A stretch of 43,857 nt of DNA from Syntrophaceae bacterium CG2_30_58_14 (GCA_001873745.1 MNZQ01000045.1:1-43857); one strand, 5' to 3'. Numbered from the stretch's first letter, positions 28,533-37,252 are shown. Made by a program: numbers and translations. Notes: generated by a model from the sequence alone, not told the origin.

Positions 28533-30257
28533 TCAAGAGAGAAGCAATCCCCAGACGCTGAATAGCAGGTAACTAAACAACACCAATAGAATAAATAGTT
28601 TAATAACGGGGCGGTGCGCGTCGGGGCTGAAATTTTCCTCACCCGCGGCGCCGGTAAACAGGGCCGCCGGGTTGCGACCGAACACCGCAAGCCTCTGTAC
28701 CGCGTAGTTCATCAGCCTCTCCACCCCGTTGAAGACAGCCTCGAGGTCTTCCAGGAAAATTCTCTGCACCCATCCCGCGGGTCTGCGGTAAAACCAGTCC
28801 ACATCCAGGGTAATGCCGGCTTCACCGGCGACTTTCTTGCGGAAAATCCAGAAGGCGGCAAAAGTGAAGAGCAGGATCTGCGAGGTCTCCACAACGTGGG
28901 GGAATGTATAGGGCGCAAAATGCACCGTGTAGGGCAGCATGTCGTATAACAGTCCGGGCGCCACCCCGTGTAAAATACAAAAAAAGGCCGCCGCCTCCAT
29001 TGCCAGATACATATTCCGCGGCGGGGGAAGCGGGGTTAAGCCCCGGTTCTCGCCGTACCACGTGAAGTAAGGCAATTTTAAGCCCACGGAAAGAAAGGTT
29101 CCCACGGAGGCCAGCAGCATAAGCAGCATGGCGATAGGGTAATGCGCCTCGCCCGCCGCCGCCACCACCATGGACTTGCTGATGAAACCATTGAAGAGGG
29201 GAAACCCGGAAATGGAAAAGGCGCCGATCATGTAGAACCATAAAATCAGGGGTTGCTTTTGCGCCAGTCCGCCGAGTTCCGTCAGTTTGCTTTTCCCCGT
29301 AGTCTGGAGGACCGCCCCGGCGCCCATGAAAAGCAATGCCTTGTATAAAATGTGACTGAATGCGTGGGCCGTGGCGCCATTGATCGCCAGCTCTGTGCCG
29401 ATGCCGGCGCCGGCCACCATGTAGCCCACCTGACTGATGATATGGTAGGCCAATATCTCCCGTATATCGTTGGCCAGGACCGCAAAGACCACGCCGTACA
29501 AGGTCATCAGGACGCCCAGCGCGATCAGGATCTCCCAGCCGGGAAAAATCCTCAAAAGGACATAAACGGCGGTCTTGGTGGTCAGGGCGCTTAAGAAAAC
29601 AGCCCCGGTTACCGTCGCTTTGGGATAGGCGTCAGGAAGCCAGGCGTGCAGGGGAATGACGGCGGCATCAAGGGCCACGCCCGCCAAAATCAGCCATGAC
29701 GAAAGAGAGCTTTGGGAAGTTAGTTGCTCAATAACGATGCTGCCCGTTTCTTGCGTATGGATCAGGATGCCCGCAAGGAGCAACCCTCCCCCGAAGAGGT
29801 GCATAAACAGATAGCGCATTCCCGCCCTTGCGGATTCCCGCGTACCCCTGGCCCAGATCAGGTAGGTGGAAGCCACAGCCATCAATTCCCCGAAGACAAA
29901 CATAGTTATAAAGTCGCCGGCAAAGGTTACCCCCAGCGCGCCCGTCGCGTATAAAAGGGCCGCCGTCTGCTGGCCTGTTTCCTTGATATGGAAGGCAAAG
30001 AGGCAGCCGATAAAGGTGATGAGGGCAAATATCACCCCGAAAATTCTGCTCAACCGATCGACCTTATATACGACAAGCTGATAATCCATCAGTTCCATGG
30101 TAAGGTGAGTGCCTGAGGGCGCCAGCCAGACAAGCGCCAGGGCGAGGAGGGGAGCCAGGAGCGAAAAAGTGGACCGAAAACTGCGGGGCAGCAGGGGCAG
30201 CAAAAGGGCGCCCGCGAGCATGATCAGGGCCGGAGGAAACGTTGCTTCAATCGGCAT
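28533..30257 (-). CDS. NuoL-like/Mrp subunit D-like subunit (X2'), paralog of 20197-21954
   Basis: IPLHAWLPDAYPKATVTGAVFLSALTTKTAVYVLLRIF; LAYHIISQVGYMVAGAGIGTELAINGATAHAFSHILYKALLFMGAGAVL. Start MPIEATF at 30257. Confidence 0.88.
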   Translation of the reverse strand: MPIEATFPPALIMLAGALLLPLLPRSFRSTFSLLAPLLALALVWLAPSGTHLTMELMDYQLVVYKVDRLSRIFGVIFALITFIGCLFAFHIKETGQQTAALLYATGALGVTFAGDFITMFVFGELMAVASTYLIWARGTRESARAGMRYLFMHLFGGGLLLAGILIHTQETGSIVIEQLTSQSSLSSWLILAGVALDAAVIPLHAWLPDAYPKATVTGAVFLSALTTKTAVYVLLRIFPGWEILIALGVLMTLYGVVFAVLANDIREILAYHIISQVGYMVAGAGIGTELAINGATAHAFSHILYKALLFMGAGAVLQTTGKSKLTELGGLAQKQPLILWFYMIGAFSISGFPLFNGFISKSMVVAAAGEAHYPIAMLLMLLASVGTFLSVGLKLPYFTWYGENRGLTPLPPPRNMYLAMEAAAFFCILHGVAPGLLYDMLPYTVHFAPYTFPHVVETSQILLFTFAAFWIFRKKVAGEAGITLDVDWFYRRPAGWVQRIFLEDLEAVFNGVERLMNYAVQRLAVFGRNPAALFTGAAGEENFSPDAHRPVIKLFILLVLFSYLLFSVWGLLLS

Positions 30258-30468
30258 CGTAGTAATCCTCCCTTTTGCGCAAAAAGAGTTTACCCAGCGA
30301 TTTGGCAAAGAAAACAATTAATAAACAGCCGATAAAACCCAAGAGGCCAAAGAAAGCCGGGATGCGGTTCCACCACGCATCATGAGCAACGTCAGGGGGC
30401 ATCGTGAATCCCGCCAGGAGAGAAACAATGGTCATGATGCCCAGTAATATCCACCGCCATCTCTTCAT
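30247..30468 (-). CDS. small membrane protein, paralog of 21947-22195
   Basis: 73 aa; NRIPAFFGLLGFIGCLLIVFFAKSLGKLFLRKREDYYDAD aligns with DKIWAFWTFFALAGCFLLIKICKGIAHLFLSKDEDYYG. Confidence 0.8.
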   Translation of the reverse strand: MKRWRWILLGIMTIVSLLAGFTMPPDVAHDAWWNRIPAFFGLLGFIGCLLIVFFAKSLGKLFLRKREDYYDAD

Positions 30469-31967
30469 GGGACGATCCCTCCCAATATGCTGCCGCTTAC
30501 GGCGGCAGCAAGGCGATAAAAGTGAAAAAACAGATCGGGATTAAGTCCCAAAAGCAGGGACAAAAGCGCCGTAATCAAGAGGGGGATGACCATGGCGTAA
30601 GACGCCTCTCCATGTTCGTAAGGAACAGGAGGAGTTTTGAGAAAGGCGCGGTAAATAATGGGCGCAAAATATCCTGCGTTGAGAAGCCCGCTCAGCACCA
30701 GGATAGCCAATGGCAGCGCCTCGCCGGCCTGCAAAGAACCCAGCCCCAACTGCCATTTGCTGACGAAGCCACTGATCGGCGGTATGCCCGCCAGGCCAAC
30801 GGCGCCCACCGTGAAGGCGCCCATGGTCCAGGGCATAACCCTGCCGATGCCGTCCAGTTCGCTGATCTTTTCCTTATGGTGCCTGACGTAAATGGCGCCG
30901 GCGCAAAAAAACAGCGTGATCTTCATCGTGGCATGATTGGCGATATGCAGCAACCCGCCGGTAAGCGACGCCGGGGAAAGCAGGGCCGCTCCCAGAACGA
31001 TATAGGAGAGGTGTCCCACGGTGGAGTAGGCCAGACGTTGTTTGAGATTATCCTGCTGAAAGGCAAGCAGGGAAGCCAGAATGATGGTTACGCCCGCGAC
31101 GGTCGCCAAAAAAATATTCAAGCCGAATTGATGCATCAGCGCCGGTCCAAAGACAAACCCGACGACCCTTACAACCCCGAACACGCCCGATTTGACCACC
31201 GCCACGGCGTGCAGCAGGGCGCTGACCGGGGTGGGGGCGACCATGGCCGCGGGAAGCCAACTGTGCAGGGGCATGACGGCGGCCTTTACCCCGACCCCGC
31301 CGATAAAAAGGAGAAATAAAGCCGTAATCGCGGCCGGGGAAAAGGAGGCGTCGCCGAACAGACCGCCGGCCCGGAAGTCCAAAGTGCCCGCTATTCGGTA
31401 TGTCCAGGCCGTGGCGGCGATCAGCAGGGCGCCCGCCGTAAGGGTATAGACGAGATATTTTCTGCCTGCGGAAATGGCGATTTTCGTTTCCTTGTGAATC
31501 ACCAGCGGATAGGTGGCGATGGTCAGGATTTCATAAAAAAAGACAAAGGTGAGCAGATTGGCGGCAAAGGCAACGCCGATGGTTGCGGAAAGGCAGACGG
31601 CAAAACTGGCAAAGTAGCGGGTCTGCTTGCGCTCCTTGAGTCCGCGCACATAACCGATGGAATAAATGGAGGTAAGGATCCATAAGCCGGAGGCGATCAA
31701 CGCAAAAAAAACACCGAATTGGTCCGCTTTCAACGCCAGGGAGATTCCGGGCGATATCTCCCAGAAGGTGAACGCGGCAATCCGTCCGGCCAGGGCGCCG
31801 GGCAACAGCATAAAAACGAGGGAAAACTTTATTATGCTTGCCGCGAGCGTCCAGAATTCACGCAGGATGGCATGCCGGGAGCTGAGCATAATCAACGGCG
31901 CCGCGATCAGCGAAACCAGCACGGCATAAAGCGGTATGGTGGAGCTGTAAATTTCCGGAGATGTCAT
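30465..31967 (-). CDS. Mrp subunit D/NuoM-like subunit (X1'), paralog of 22205-23674
   Basis: MPLHSWLPAAMVAPTPVSALLHAVAVVKSGVFGVVRV; LAYSTVGHLSYIVLGAALL; ISGFVSKWQLGLGSL. Confidence 0.88.
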   Translation of the reverse strand: MTSPEIYSSTIPLYAVLVSLIAAPLIMLSSRHAILREFWTLAASIIKFSLVFMLLPGALAGRIAAFTFWEISPGISLALKADQFGVFFALIASGLWILTSIYSIGYVRGLKERKQTRYFASFAVCLSATIGVAFAANLLTFVFFYEILTIATYPLVIHKETKIAISAGRKYLVYTLTAGALLIAATAWTYRIAGTLDFRAGGLFGDASFSPAAITALFLLFIGGVGVKAAVMPLHSWLPAAMVAPTPVSALLHAVAVVKSGVFGVVRVVGFVFGPALMHQFGLNIFLATVAGVTIILASLLAFQQDNLKQRLAYSTVGHLSYIVLGAALLSPASLTGGLLHIANHATMKITLFFCAGAIYVRHHKEKISELDGIGRVMPWTMGAFTVGAVGLAGIPPISGFVSKWQLGLGSLQAGEALPLAILVLSGLLNAGYFAPIIYRAFLKTPPVPYEHGEASYAMVIPLLITALLSLLLGLNPDLFFHFYRLAAAVSGSILGGIVP

Positions 31968-31980
31968 TGCCTGATAGCCG

Positions 31981-33495
31981 TTACATACCCAACGGGATGA
32001 TCCGTTGAATAACCTCCTTCACGATATTTGCGTTCCATAAACCGATCAAGAGCAGGGAAAAGGAGAGAATCACTACGGGCATCATCAGAGAATATTCCTC
32101 CTCGCCGATAAGGGACCCCTTCCTCTTTTCCCCATCCGGGGAGAGGTTTTCACCCGCCGCTGGCGCCGGAGGCGGCGCAAGATAAACCTTCTCCAGGATC
32201 CGGAAGAAATAGACGGCATTTAGCAGACTGCTGATAAGAATAACCGCCAGAAACACCCAGTTTCCCTTGTCAATAGCCCCCAGGGCCAGGTACCACTTGC
32301 TGAAAAAGCCGGCCGTGGGGGGAAGGCCGATCATGGAAAGCGCGGCCAAGGTAAAAGCGGCCATGCTCCAGGGCAATTTTTTTCTGTAAGAGGCATCGAA
32401 CCGGGAGATATCCGAATGACCGAAGCGCTTCCTCAGGTTGGCGGCCACGAGGAACAAGGTCCCCTTCATAAAGGCATGATTCAAAATGTGAAGCACCGCG
32501 CCTATGTAGCCGAGGGGATTCGCCAGTCCTATTCCCAGACCGATATAGCCGATCTGGGCAATGCTGCTGTAGGCCAGCATCCTTTTCAGCTCTTTTTGGG
32601 CCATCGCCAGCACCGATCCGTAGAGGATGCCGATGGCCGCAAGCCAGGCGATCAAGTCCGTAATCGGCAAGGATTGGCTTACAAATTTAACGCCGAAGAC
32701 AAAAAAAAGGACGCGAATAATCACATAGGCGGCGACTTTTGTACCGATGGGGGCGATAAGCGCCGATGAAGTTGACGGGGCATAGGTATAGGCATCAGGC
32801 AGCCAGCCATGGAGGGGGAAGATGGCCATCTTGATCCCCATGCCGATGACCATGAACGAAAGGGCGGCCGCTACGGCAGGATTTCCGTAAACCAGAGGGA
32901 GGATGTTCCTGACATCCGCCATGTTCAGAGAACCGGTGACGATGTAGAGAAAACCAAGCCCCAGGAGATAAAAGGACGCCCCGATCGTTCCCATGATCAG
33001 GTAGCGAAAAGCGGCAACCGGCGCCTGCTTCTCGCCGATGCCGATCAGCCCGTACATGGACAAGGAGAAAATTTCCAGGAATACATAGAGGTTGAACAGA
33101 TCGCCCGTGACGATGATGCCGTTTGCGCCGCAGAGAAACAGCAGGGTCAGCGCATAGTAGGGAACCGATTTCCCCGGAATCTCCCTTCCCTGTATGCCGC
33201 TCGAATGCCAGAGAACAAAAAAGGCGACGACATTGACCACCACCGCAATAAATGAGGAGAGGGGATCCAGCACATATTCGATCCCGATCGGGGGGAACCA
33301 GCCGCCGAAATGGTAGGTCAGCGGACCGTTTCCCCAGACGCGGAAAACATTGTAGCAAGAGATGACCACGGAAAGCAGAGAGGCAGCCATGGCTAACGGA
33401 TAGGCCACTTTTGCTTTCTTGATCGCCAATACGGGAATGGAGATCGCCGTTGACAACAGCAGTAAAGGGACCAAAGCGGGCGAGTTATGTAACAT
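31981..33495 (-). CDS. mrpD: Mrp/Mnh-type Na+/H+ antiporter subunit D
   Basis: MLHNSPALVPLLLLSTAISIPVLAIKK start; FPLHGWLPDAYTYAPSTSSALIAPIGTKVAAYVIIRVLFFVFG; start overlaps mrpC stop. Confidence 0.88.
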   Translation of the reverse strand: MLHNSPALVPLLLLSTAISIPVLAIKKAKVAYPLAMAASLLSVVISCYNVFRVWGNGPLTYHFGGWFPPIGIEYVLDPLSSFIAVVVNVVAFFVLWHSSGIQGREIPGKSVPYYALTLLFLCGANGIIVTGDLFNLYVFLEIFSLSMYGLIGIGEKQAPVAAFRYLIMGTIGASFYLLGLGFLYIVTGSLNMADVRNILPLVYGNPAVAAALSFMVIGMGIKMAIFPLHGWLPDAYTYAPSTSSALIAPIGTKVAAYVIIRVLFFVFGVKFVSQSLPITDLIAWLAAIGILYGSVLAMAQKELKRMLAYSSIAQIGYIGLGIGLANPLGYIGAVLHILNHAFMKGTLFLVAANLRKRFGHSDISRFDASYRKKLPWSMAAFTLAALSMIGLPPTAGFFSKWYLALGAIDKGNWVFLAVILISSLLNAVYFFRILEKVYLAPPPAPAAGENLSPDGEKRKGSLIGEEEYSLMMPVVILSFSLLLIGLWNANIVKEVIQRIIPLGM

Positions 33496-33869
33496 CACGA
33501 TGACTTCATCCGTTCCATCAGGACCGATTCGTCTAATGTTTTGTAATGACGGTAGATTACAATCGCCAACGAGAAGGCGACGCCGCTTGTCGCCACGCCC
33601 ACCACAATGGCGGTCAGCATCAGGCAGTGCTGCAACGGGCTGATGTACTTTGCCGCATCGACAACGCCTGTTACGGGATCGAGTACAGGAACCGTCGCCG
33701 ACCACTTCACGGCGCTGGCCACGTAAAACATGATAATGGAAACCTGGAAAATGGTCATCCCAATCAATTTCTTCGCCAGATTATTTTTAAAAATCATTCC
33801 ATAAAGGCCGATAATCAGCAGGGCGATGATGCTCCAATAGACATAATGGCCAAAAATGAAATCAGTCAT
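33495..33869 (-). CDS. mrpC: Mrp/Mnh-type antiporter subunit C (NuoK-like)
   Basis: LIGMTIFQVSIIMFYVAS...ISPLQHCLMLTAIVVGVATSGVAFSLAIVIYRHYKTLDE. Confidence 0.9.
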   Translation of the reverse strand: MTDFIFGHYVYWSIIALLIIGLYGMIFKNNLAKKLIGMTIFQVSIIMFYVASAVKWSATVPVLDPVTGVVDAAKYISPLQHCLMLTAIVVGVATSGVAFSLAIVIYRHYKTLDESVLMERMKSS

Positions 33870-34302
33870 GGGGATAGCCTTCCAGCAAATCGTCGTAGAT
33901 GGCGACCAAAATGGCCATCACGGCCAGACCGACACCGATTTCCACCATCAGGATGCCCAGGGCGCGAAGCCCGGCTTCGGTGAAGCCGGCGAAAGGGAGG
34001 AAACCATAGTTCAAGAACTCTCCCCCCGAAATCATAGCAAGAAAGCCGGTACCGAAGTAGATCAGAACGCCGATCGACCCCAACGGCGTCCCCAGAATTC
34101 TCTTGAATTGAATCTGAGCGATGTCAAAACCGGCGGCCAGACGAATCAGCAGCAGGGCCGCGGCAAGCAGAGTGCCGCCCTGGAAGCCCCCCCCGGGGCT
34201 GTAATGGCCGTGAAAGATGACATAAAGGCCAAAAATCATGATAAAAGGGGAAACGACGCGGCTTACCATCAATATGATCGGATTGTATTTATGTTTGCGC
34301 AT
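33862..34302 (-). CDS. mrpB: Mrp/Mnh-type antiporter subunit B
   Basis: VSRVVSPFIMIFGLYVIFHGHYSPGGGFQGGTLLAAALLLIRLAAG. Confidence 0.92.
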   Translation of the reverse strand: MRKHKYNPIILMVSRVVSPFIMIFGLYVIFHGHYSPGGGFQGGTLLAAALLLIRLAAGFDIAQIQFKRILGTPLGSIGVLIYFGTGFLAMISGGEFLNYGFLPFAGFTEAGLRALGILMVEIGVGLAVMAILVAIYDDLLEGYPHD

Positions 34303-34633
34303 CGGCGCCCGCCTTCAGTGGTTTTTTATCGTCCCGATTTGTTCTCCTCTTCCGTAATACAAGGTAACAGATCAGCCCGGCCGTCAGGATCACGGTTTCC
34401 TCGCCGAGGGTGTCGTAACCCCGGTAATCCGCCAGAATGACCGTGACCATGTTCAGAGTTTCCGCGTCCCGGTAAGCGTTGCGAATGTAGTATGACGACG
34501 CCCCCCAAGACCCTGCCGGGCTTTTCTCCCGGTGCATGACGGCATCCCCGTCGCCGCGGTTGGGCAATCCCAGGGAGGCATAGATCAGCAAGGCCCCGAA
34601 AGAGATCAAGAGAAGCCAGTTGACTATCTTCAA
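34289..34633 (-). CDS. MbhE-like subunit (MrpA C-terminal/MnhB-related)
   Basis: YYIRNAYRDAETLNMVTVILADYRGYDTLGEETVILTAGLICYLVLRK. Confidence 0.8.
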   Translation of the reverse strand: MKIVNWLLLISFGALLIYASLGLPNRGDGDAVMHREKSPAGSWGASSYYIRNAYRDAETLNMVTVILADYRGYDTLGEETVILTAGLICYLVLRKRRTNRDDKKPLKAGADAQT

Positions 34634-34875
34634 TCGCCGCTCCTCCTTGAGGTTTGAAAAATCAGGACTACAAAAAAGATTCCGGTTACACCCGCGCCGA
34701 CGACAGCCTCCGTAAAACCTACGTCAATTGCGCCCATAACGGTATAAATCAGGGCGGATATGAAGCTGAAGGCGCTCAGGGTAACGACTGCGGCAAGGAG
34801 GTCTTTGATGTAAAGAGAAATCAGGGCGGTGATGATCAGGAAAACAAAAAGAAGCGCTTCTATTTCCCAGTACAT
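34630..34875 (-). CDS. DUF4040/MbhD-like subunit
   Basis: 81 aa; LYIKDLLAAVVTLSAFSFISALIYTVMGAIDVGFTEAVVGAGVTGIFFVVLI. Confidence 0.85.
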   Translation of the reverse strand: MYWEIEALLFVFLIITALISLYIKDLLAAVVTLSAFSFISALIYTVMGAIDVGFTEAVVGAGVTGIFFVVLIFQTSRRSGD

Positions 34876-34878
34876 GGT

Positions 34879-35196
34879 CTAATCCGCCTTTCCCGCGTTT
34901 TTCCTGAACCAGGGTTTCAGCCCGCTGCGGAGCGCCGCGTTGGCAAGGGCATGGGTGCCCGTGGGATTCGTGAGAAAAACAAAGACGAGGGCAAAAAACA
35001 GCTTGGCGCTGTTGAGGGTGAAGCCCTCGATCAAAATCATTCCGAAGATCACGAGCATGATGCCGAGCGTGTCGCTTTTCCCGGTGGCATGATTCCGGCA
35101 GTAGAAGTCAGGGAGTCGTATCAATCCTATGCTGCCAACCAGCAGGAAAAAAGCGCCTCCGATAACCGCCGTCATGCCCAGGATGTTTCCAATCAT
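34879..35196 (-). CDS. mrpG: Mrp/Mnh-type antiporter subunit G
   Basis: GGAFFLLVGSIGLIRLPDFYCRNHATGKSDTLGIMLVIFGMIL. Confidence 0.92.
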   Translation of the reverse strand: MIGNILGMTAVIGGAFFLLVGSIGLIRLPDFYCRNHATGKSDTLGIMLVIFGMILIEGFTLNSAKLFFALVFVFLTNPTGTHALANAALRSGLKPWFRKNAGKAD

Positions 35197-35465
35197 TCTT
35201 TCTCTTTCTCGGCTCCCAGAAATTTTGCGATGGCGATGGCGCCAATAAAATTGAGAACGGCATATGCCAGGGTAATATCGACAAACATGTCGAATCTGTT
35301 GAAAATAAAACCGATCGCGAGGATGAGCACCATCGTTTTGGTGCCTATCGCCCCGGCGCCGAGCATCCGGTCAAAGATCGTGGGACCCTTGACGACCCGG
35401 TAAAGGGGGATGAAGATGATAACGGTCAATACAATGGTGTAGTAGAGAAAGAATTTATCCATCAT
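35193..35465 (-). CDS. mrpF: Mrp/Mnh-type antiporter subunit F
   Basis: RVVKGPTIFDRMLGAGAIGTKTMVLILAIGFIFNRFDMFVDITLAYAVLNFIGAIAIAKFL. Confidence 0.9.
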   Translation of the reverse strand: MMDKFFLYYTIVLTVIIFIPLYRVVKGPTIFDRMLGAGAIGTKTMVLILAIGFIFNRFDMFVDITLAYAVLNFIGAIAIAKFLGAEKEKE

Positions 35466-36031
35466 ATATCGGCTTCGTTTTTGATCACTTCAACATCCCT
35501 GACAACCTGCCCCGGTCTCCTTGCATAAAGTTTTGCAACCTCTCCCGGCAGGGTTCCGTCAATGATGCCCGAGCAAGAAATATCCATCAGGGAGTGGACC
35601 AGAAACTTCTCCTGCTCGATTTCCAGGGTTATGGTTCCCGGGGTCAGCGTAATGGAATTTCCGAGGATCACTTTCGCGCTTGTATTGACAAGCCCTGTTT
35701 TAAAACGGACCAATGCAGGGTCGATGGGACATTTGGGATGCAAGACGACGAAGGCCACCTGCATGCTTGCAATGATGATCTGCCAGAGCAGCCAGGGAAT
35801 ATAATAGATCAGTCTCCGGATACGGAAAAGCTGGTCGTTCGAGTGCTGTTCCATCGCAAGAAGACGTCTTCTCAAGGGATAATGGATGGAGATGATCACG
35901 GCGACGGAAAAAACTCCGAACGAGATATGCATCCAATCGTAATGACCACTCAAAAGCAGCCAGAAGATCATCAGCATGGCGGCTTGAATGATGGTGTTTC
36001 GTAAAAAGCGTGATTTACGTAGAGATCTCAT
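35462..36031 (-). CDS. mrpE: Mrp/Mnh-type antiporter subunit E
   Basis: IPWLLWQIIIASMQVAFVVLHPKCPIDPALVRFKTGLVNTSAKVILGNSITLTPGTITLEIEQEKFLVHSL. Confidence 0.92.
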   Translation of the reverse strand: MRSLRKSRFLRNTIIQAAMLMIFWLLLSGHYDWMHISFGVFSVAVIISIHYPLRRRLLAMEQHSNDQLFRIRRLIYYIPWLLWQIIIASMQVAFVVLHPKCPIDPALVRFKTGLVNTSAKVILGNSITLTPGTITLEIEQEKFLVHSLMDISCSGIIDGTLPGEVAKLYARRPGQVVRDVEVIKNEADI

Positions 36032-36161
36032 TTTTTTAAAAAGCCACGATAATCAGTGCCGTAAAAAGGGCCGTTGCCGATTCGCCCGTTGTTCTTCGCT
36101 TTGCCTGAAAGCGGCCATCCCAGCGGACGCCTGTTGAAAAAAGCCGCCCAAAACCGTGGGC

Positions 36162-36190
36162 GTGCTATCAGAGATCGCATCCTGTGTCAA
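36162..36190 (-). promoter_or_regulatory. possible promoter of the mrp operon
   Basis: Minus strand TTGACA - 17 nt - TAGCAC (weak -10). Confidence 0.3.
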
Positions 36191-36193
36191 GCG

Positions 36194-36787
36194 CTAATTC
36201 CCCGCCGCCAATTCCCTGCTAATCTCCCGCCAGAGGAGCTCCTTTCCCTCGCCCGTTTTCGCGGAGAAGGTCATGAGCGCCGGTTCCGGAGAAAAGCGGA
36301 TCTGCTCTTCGATCCGGCGCCGCCGGTTCGCGAACTCATTTTTCGACACCTTGTCCGTCTTCGTCAGGCAGATGAGGAAACGGATGCGGTAGAATTGCAG
36401 CCACTGCATGAGTTGCAGGTCCTCCCCCGACGGATCCCGCCGGACGTCGAGAATCACGACGACAAGCCGCAGGGTGTCGCGCTCCCGGAGGTAGGTCTCG
36501 ACCATCGGCCCCCACTGTTTTCGGATCGCCTCGGGGACCTTCGCGTACCCGTATCCGGGCAGATCGATGAAGGCGAACCGTTCGTTGACGCGGAAGAAAT
36601 TGATCTCCTGCGTCCGCCCCGGCGTATTGCTGGTCCGGGCGAGCCCCTTCCGGTTCAGCAGGGTGTTGATGAGGGAGGATTTCCCCACGTTGGATCGCCC
36701 GGCAAAGGCGATCTCGGGAAGCCCGGCGGGCGGATAATGGGCCGGCTCTTTCGCGGAGAGCACAAACTCGGCGGATAGAATTTTCAT
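36194..36787 (-). CDS. engB: YihA/YsxC/EngB family ribosome biogenesis GTPase
   Basis: EIAFAGRSNVGKSSLINTLLNRKGLARTSNTPGRTQEINFFRVNERFAFIDLPGYGYAKVPE. Start MKILSAEF at 36787. Confidence 0.93.
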   Translation of the reverse strand: MKILSAEFVLSAKEPAHYPPAGLPEIAFAGRSNVGKSSLINTLLNRKGLARTSNTPGRTQEINFFRVNERFAFIDLPGYGYAKVPEAIRKQWGPMVETYLRERDTLRLVVVILDVRRDPSGEDLQLMQWLQFYRIRFLICLTKTDKVSKNEFANRRRRIEEQIRFSPEPALMTFSAKTGEGKELLWREISRELAAGN

Positions 36788-36813
36788 AATCGGCGACCTC
36801 TTTGCACAGGCGT

Positions 36814-36853
36814 AAAAAAGATCCCCTGAAAAGACGCCGAGCTTCTCAGGGGA
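36814..36853 (-). terminator. intrinsic terminator downstream of rnpB
   Basis: Minus strand: CCCCTGAGAA...TTTTCAGGGG followed by ATCTTTTTT. Confidence 0.65.
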
Positions 36854-36868
36854 CTGAGGAAAAGGGAA

Positions 36869-37252
36869 GGTGTCCGAGCAGATCGTAAGCCGAATCCTGT
36901 TCCGCCTCCCGGTCGCCCGGGGGGCGGCGATGATCATTCCTCTTAGGACGGCCGTTGCCGGCCGCCTCAAGCGACACAACCCGAGAACATGGGGGCGGGC
37001 CGCCCCGTTCTCCTATTTGGTCTTGCTCCGGATGGGGTTTACCAAGCTTTCCCGGTCACCCGGGAAACTGGTGAGCTCTTACCTCGCCTTTTCACCCTTA
37101 CCCCTCCTGAAGCGGAGGGGCGGTATCTTTTCTGTGGCACTTTCCTTAGGGTTGCCCCCAGTCGCCGTTAGCGACCATCCTGCCCTGTGGAGTTCGGACT
37201 TTCCTCCGCTCCGGTCACCCGGACCGGCGATCATCCGCTCTGCTCCGACACC
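36869..37252 (-). ncRNA. rnpB: RNase P RNA, bacterial class A
   Basis: Minus strand contains GAGGAAAGTCCGAACTCCACAGGGCAGGATGGTCGCTAACGGCGACTGGGGGCAACCC, GGAAAGTGCCACAGAAA, GGTAAACCCCATCCGGAGCAAGACCAAATAGG, and GGCTTACGATCTGCTCGGACACC pairing with the 5' GGTGTCGGAGCAG. Confidence 0.93.
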
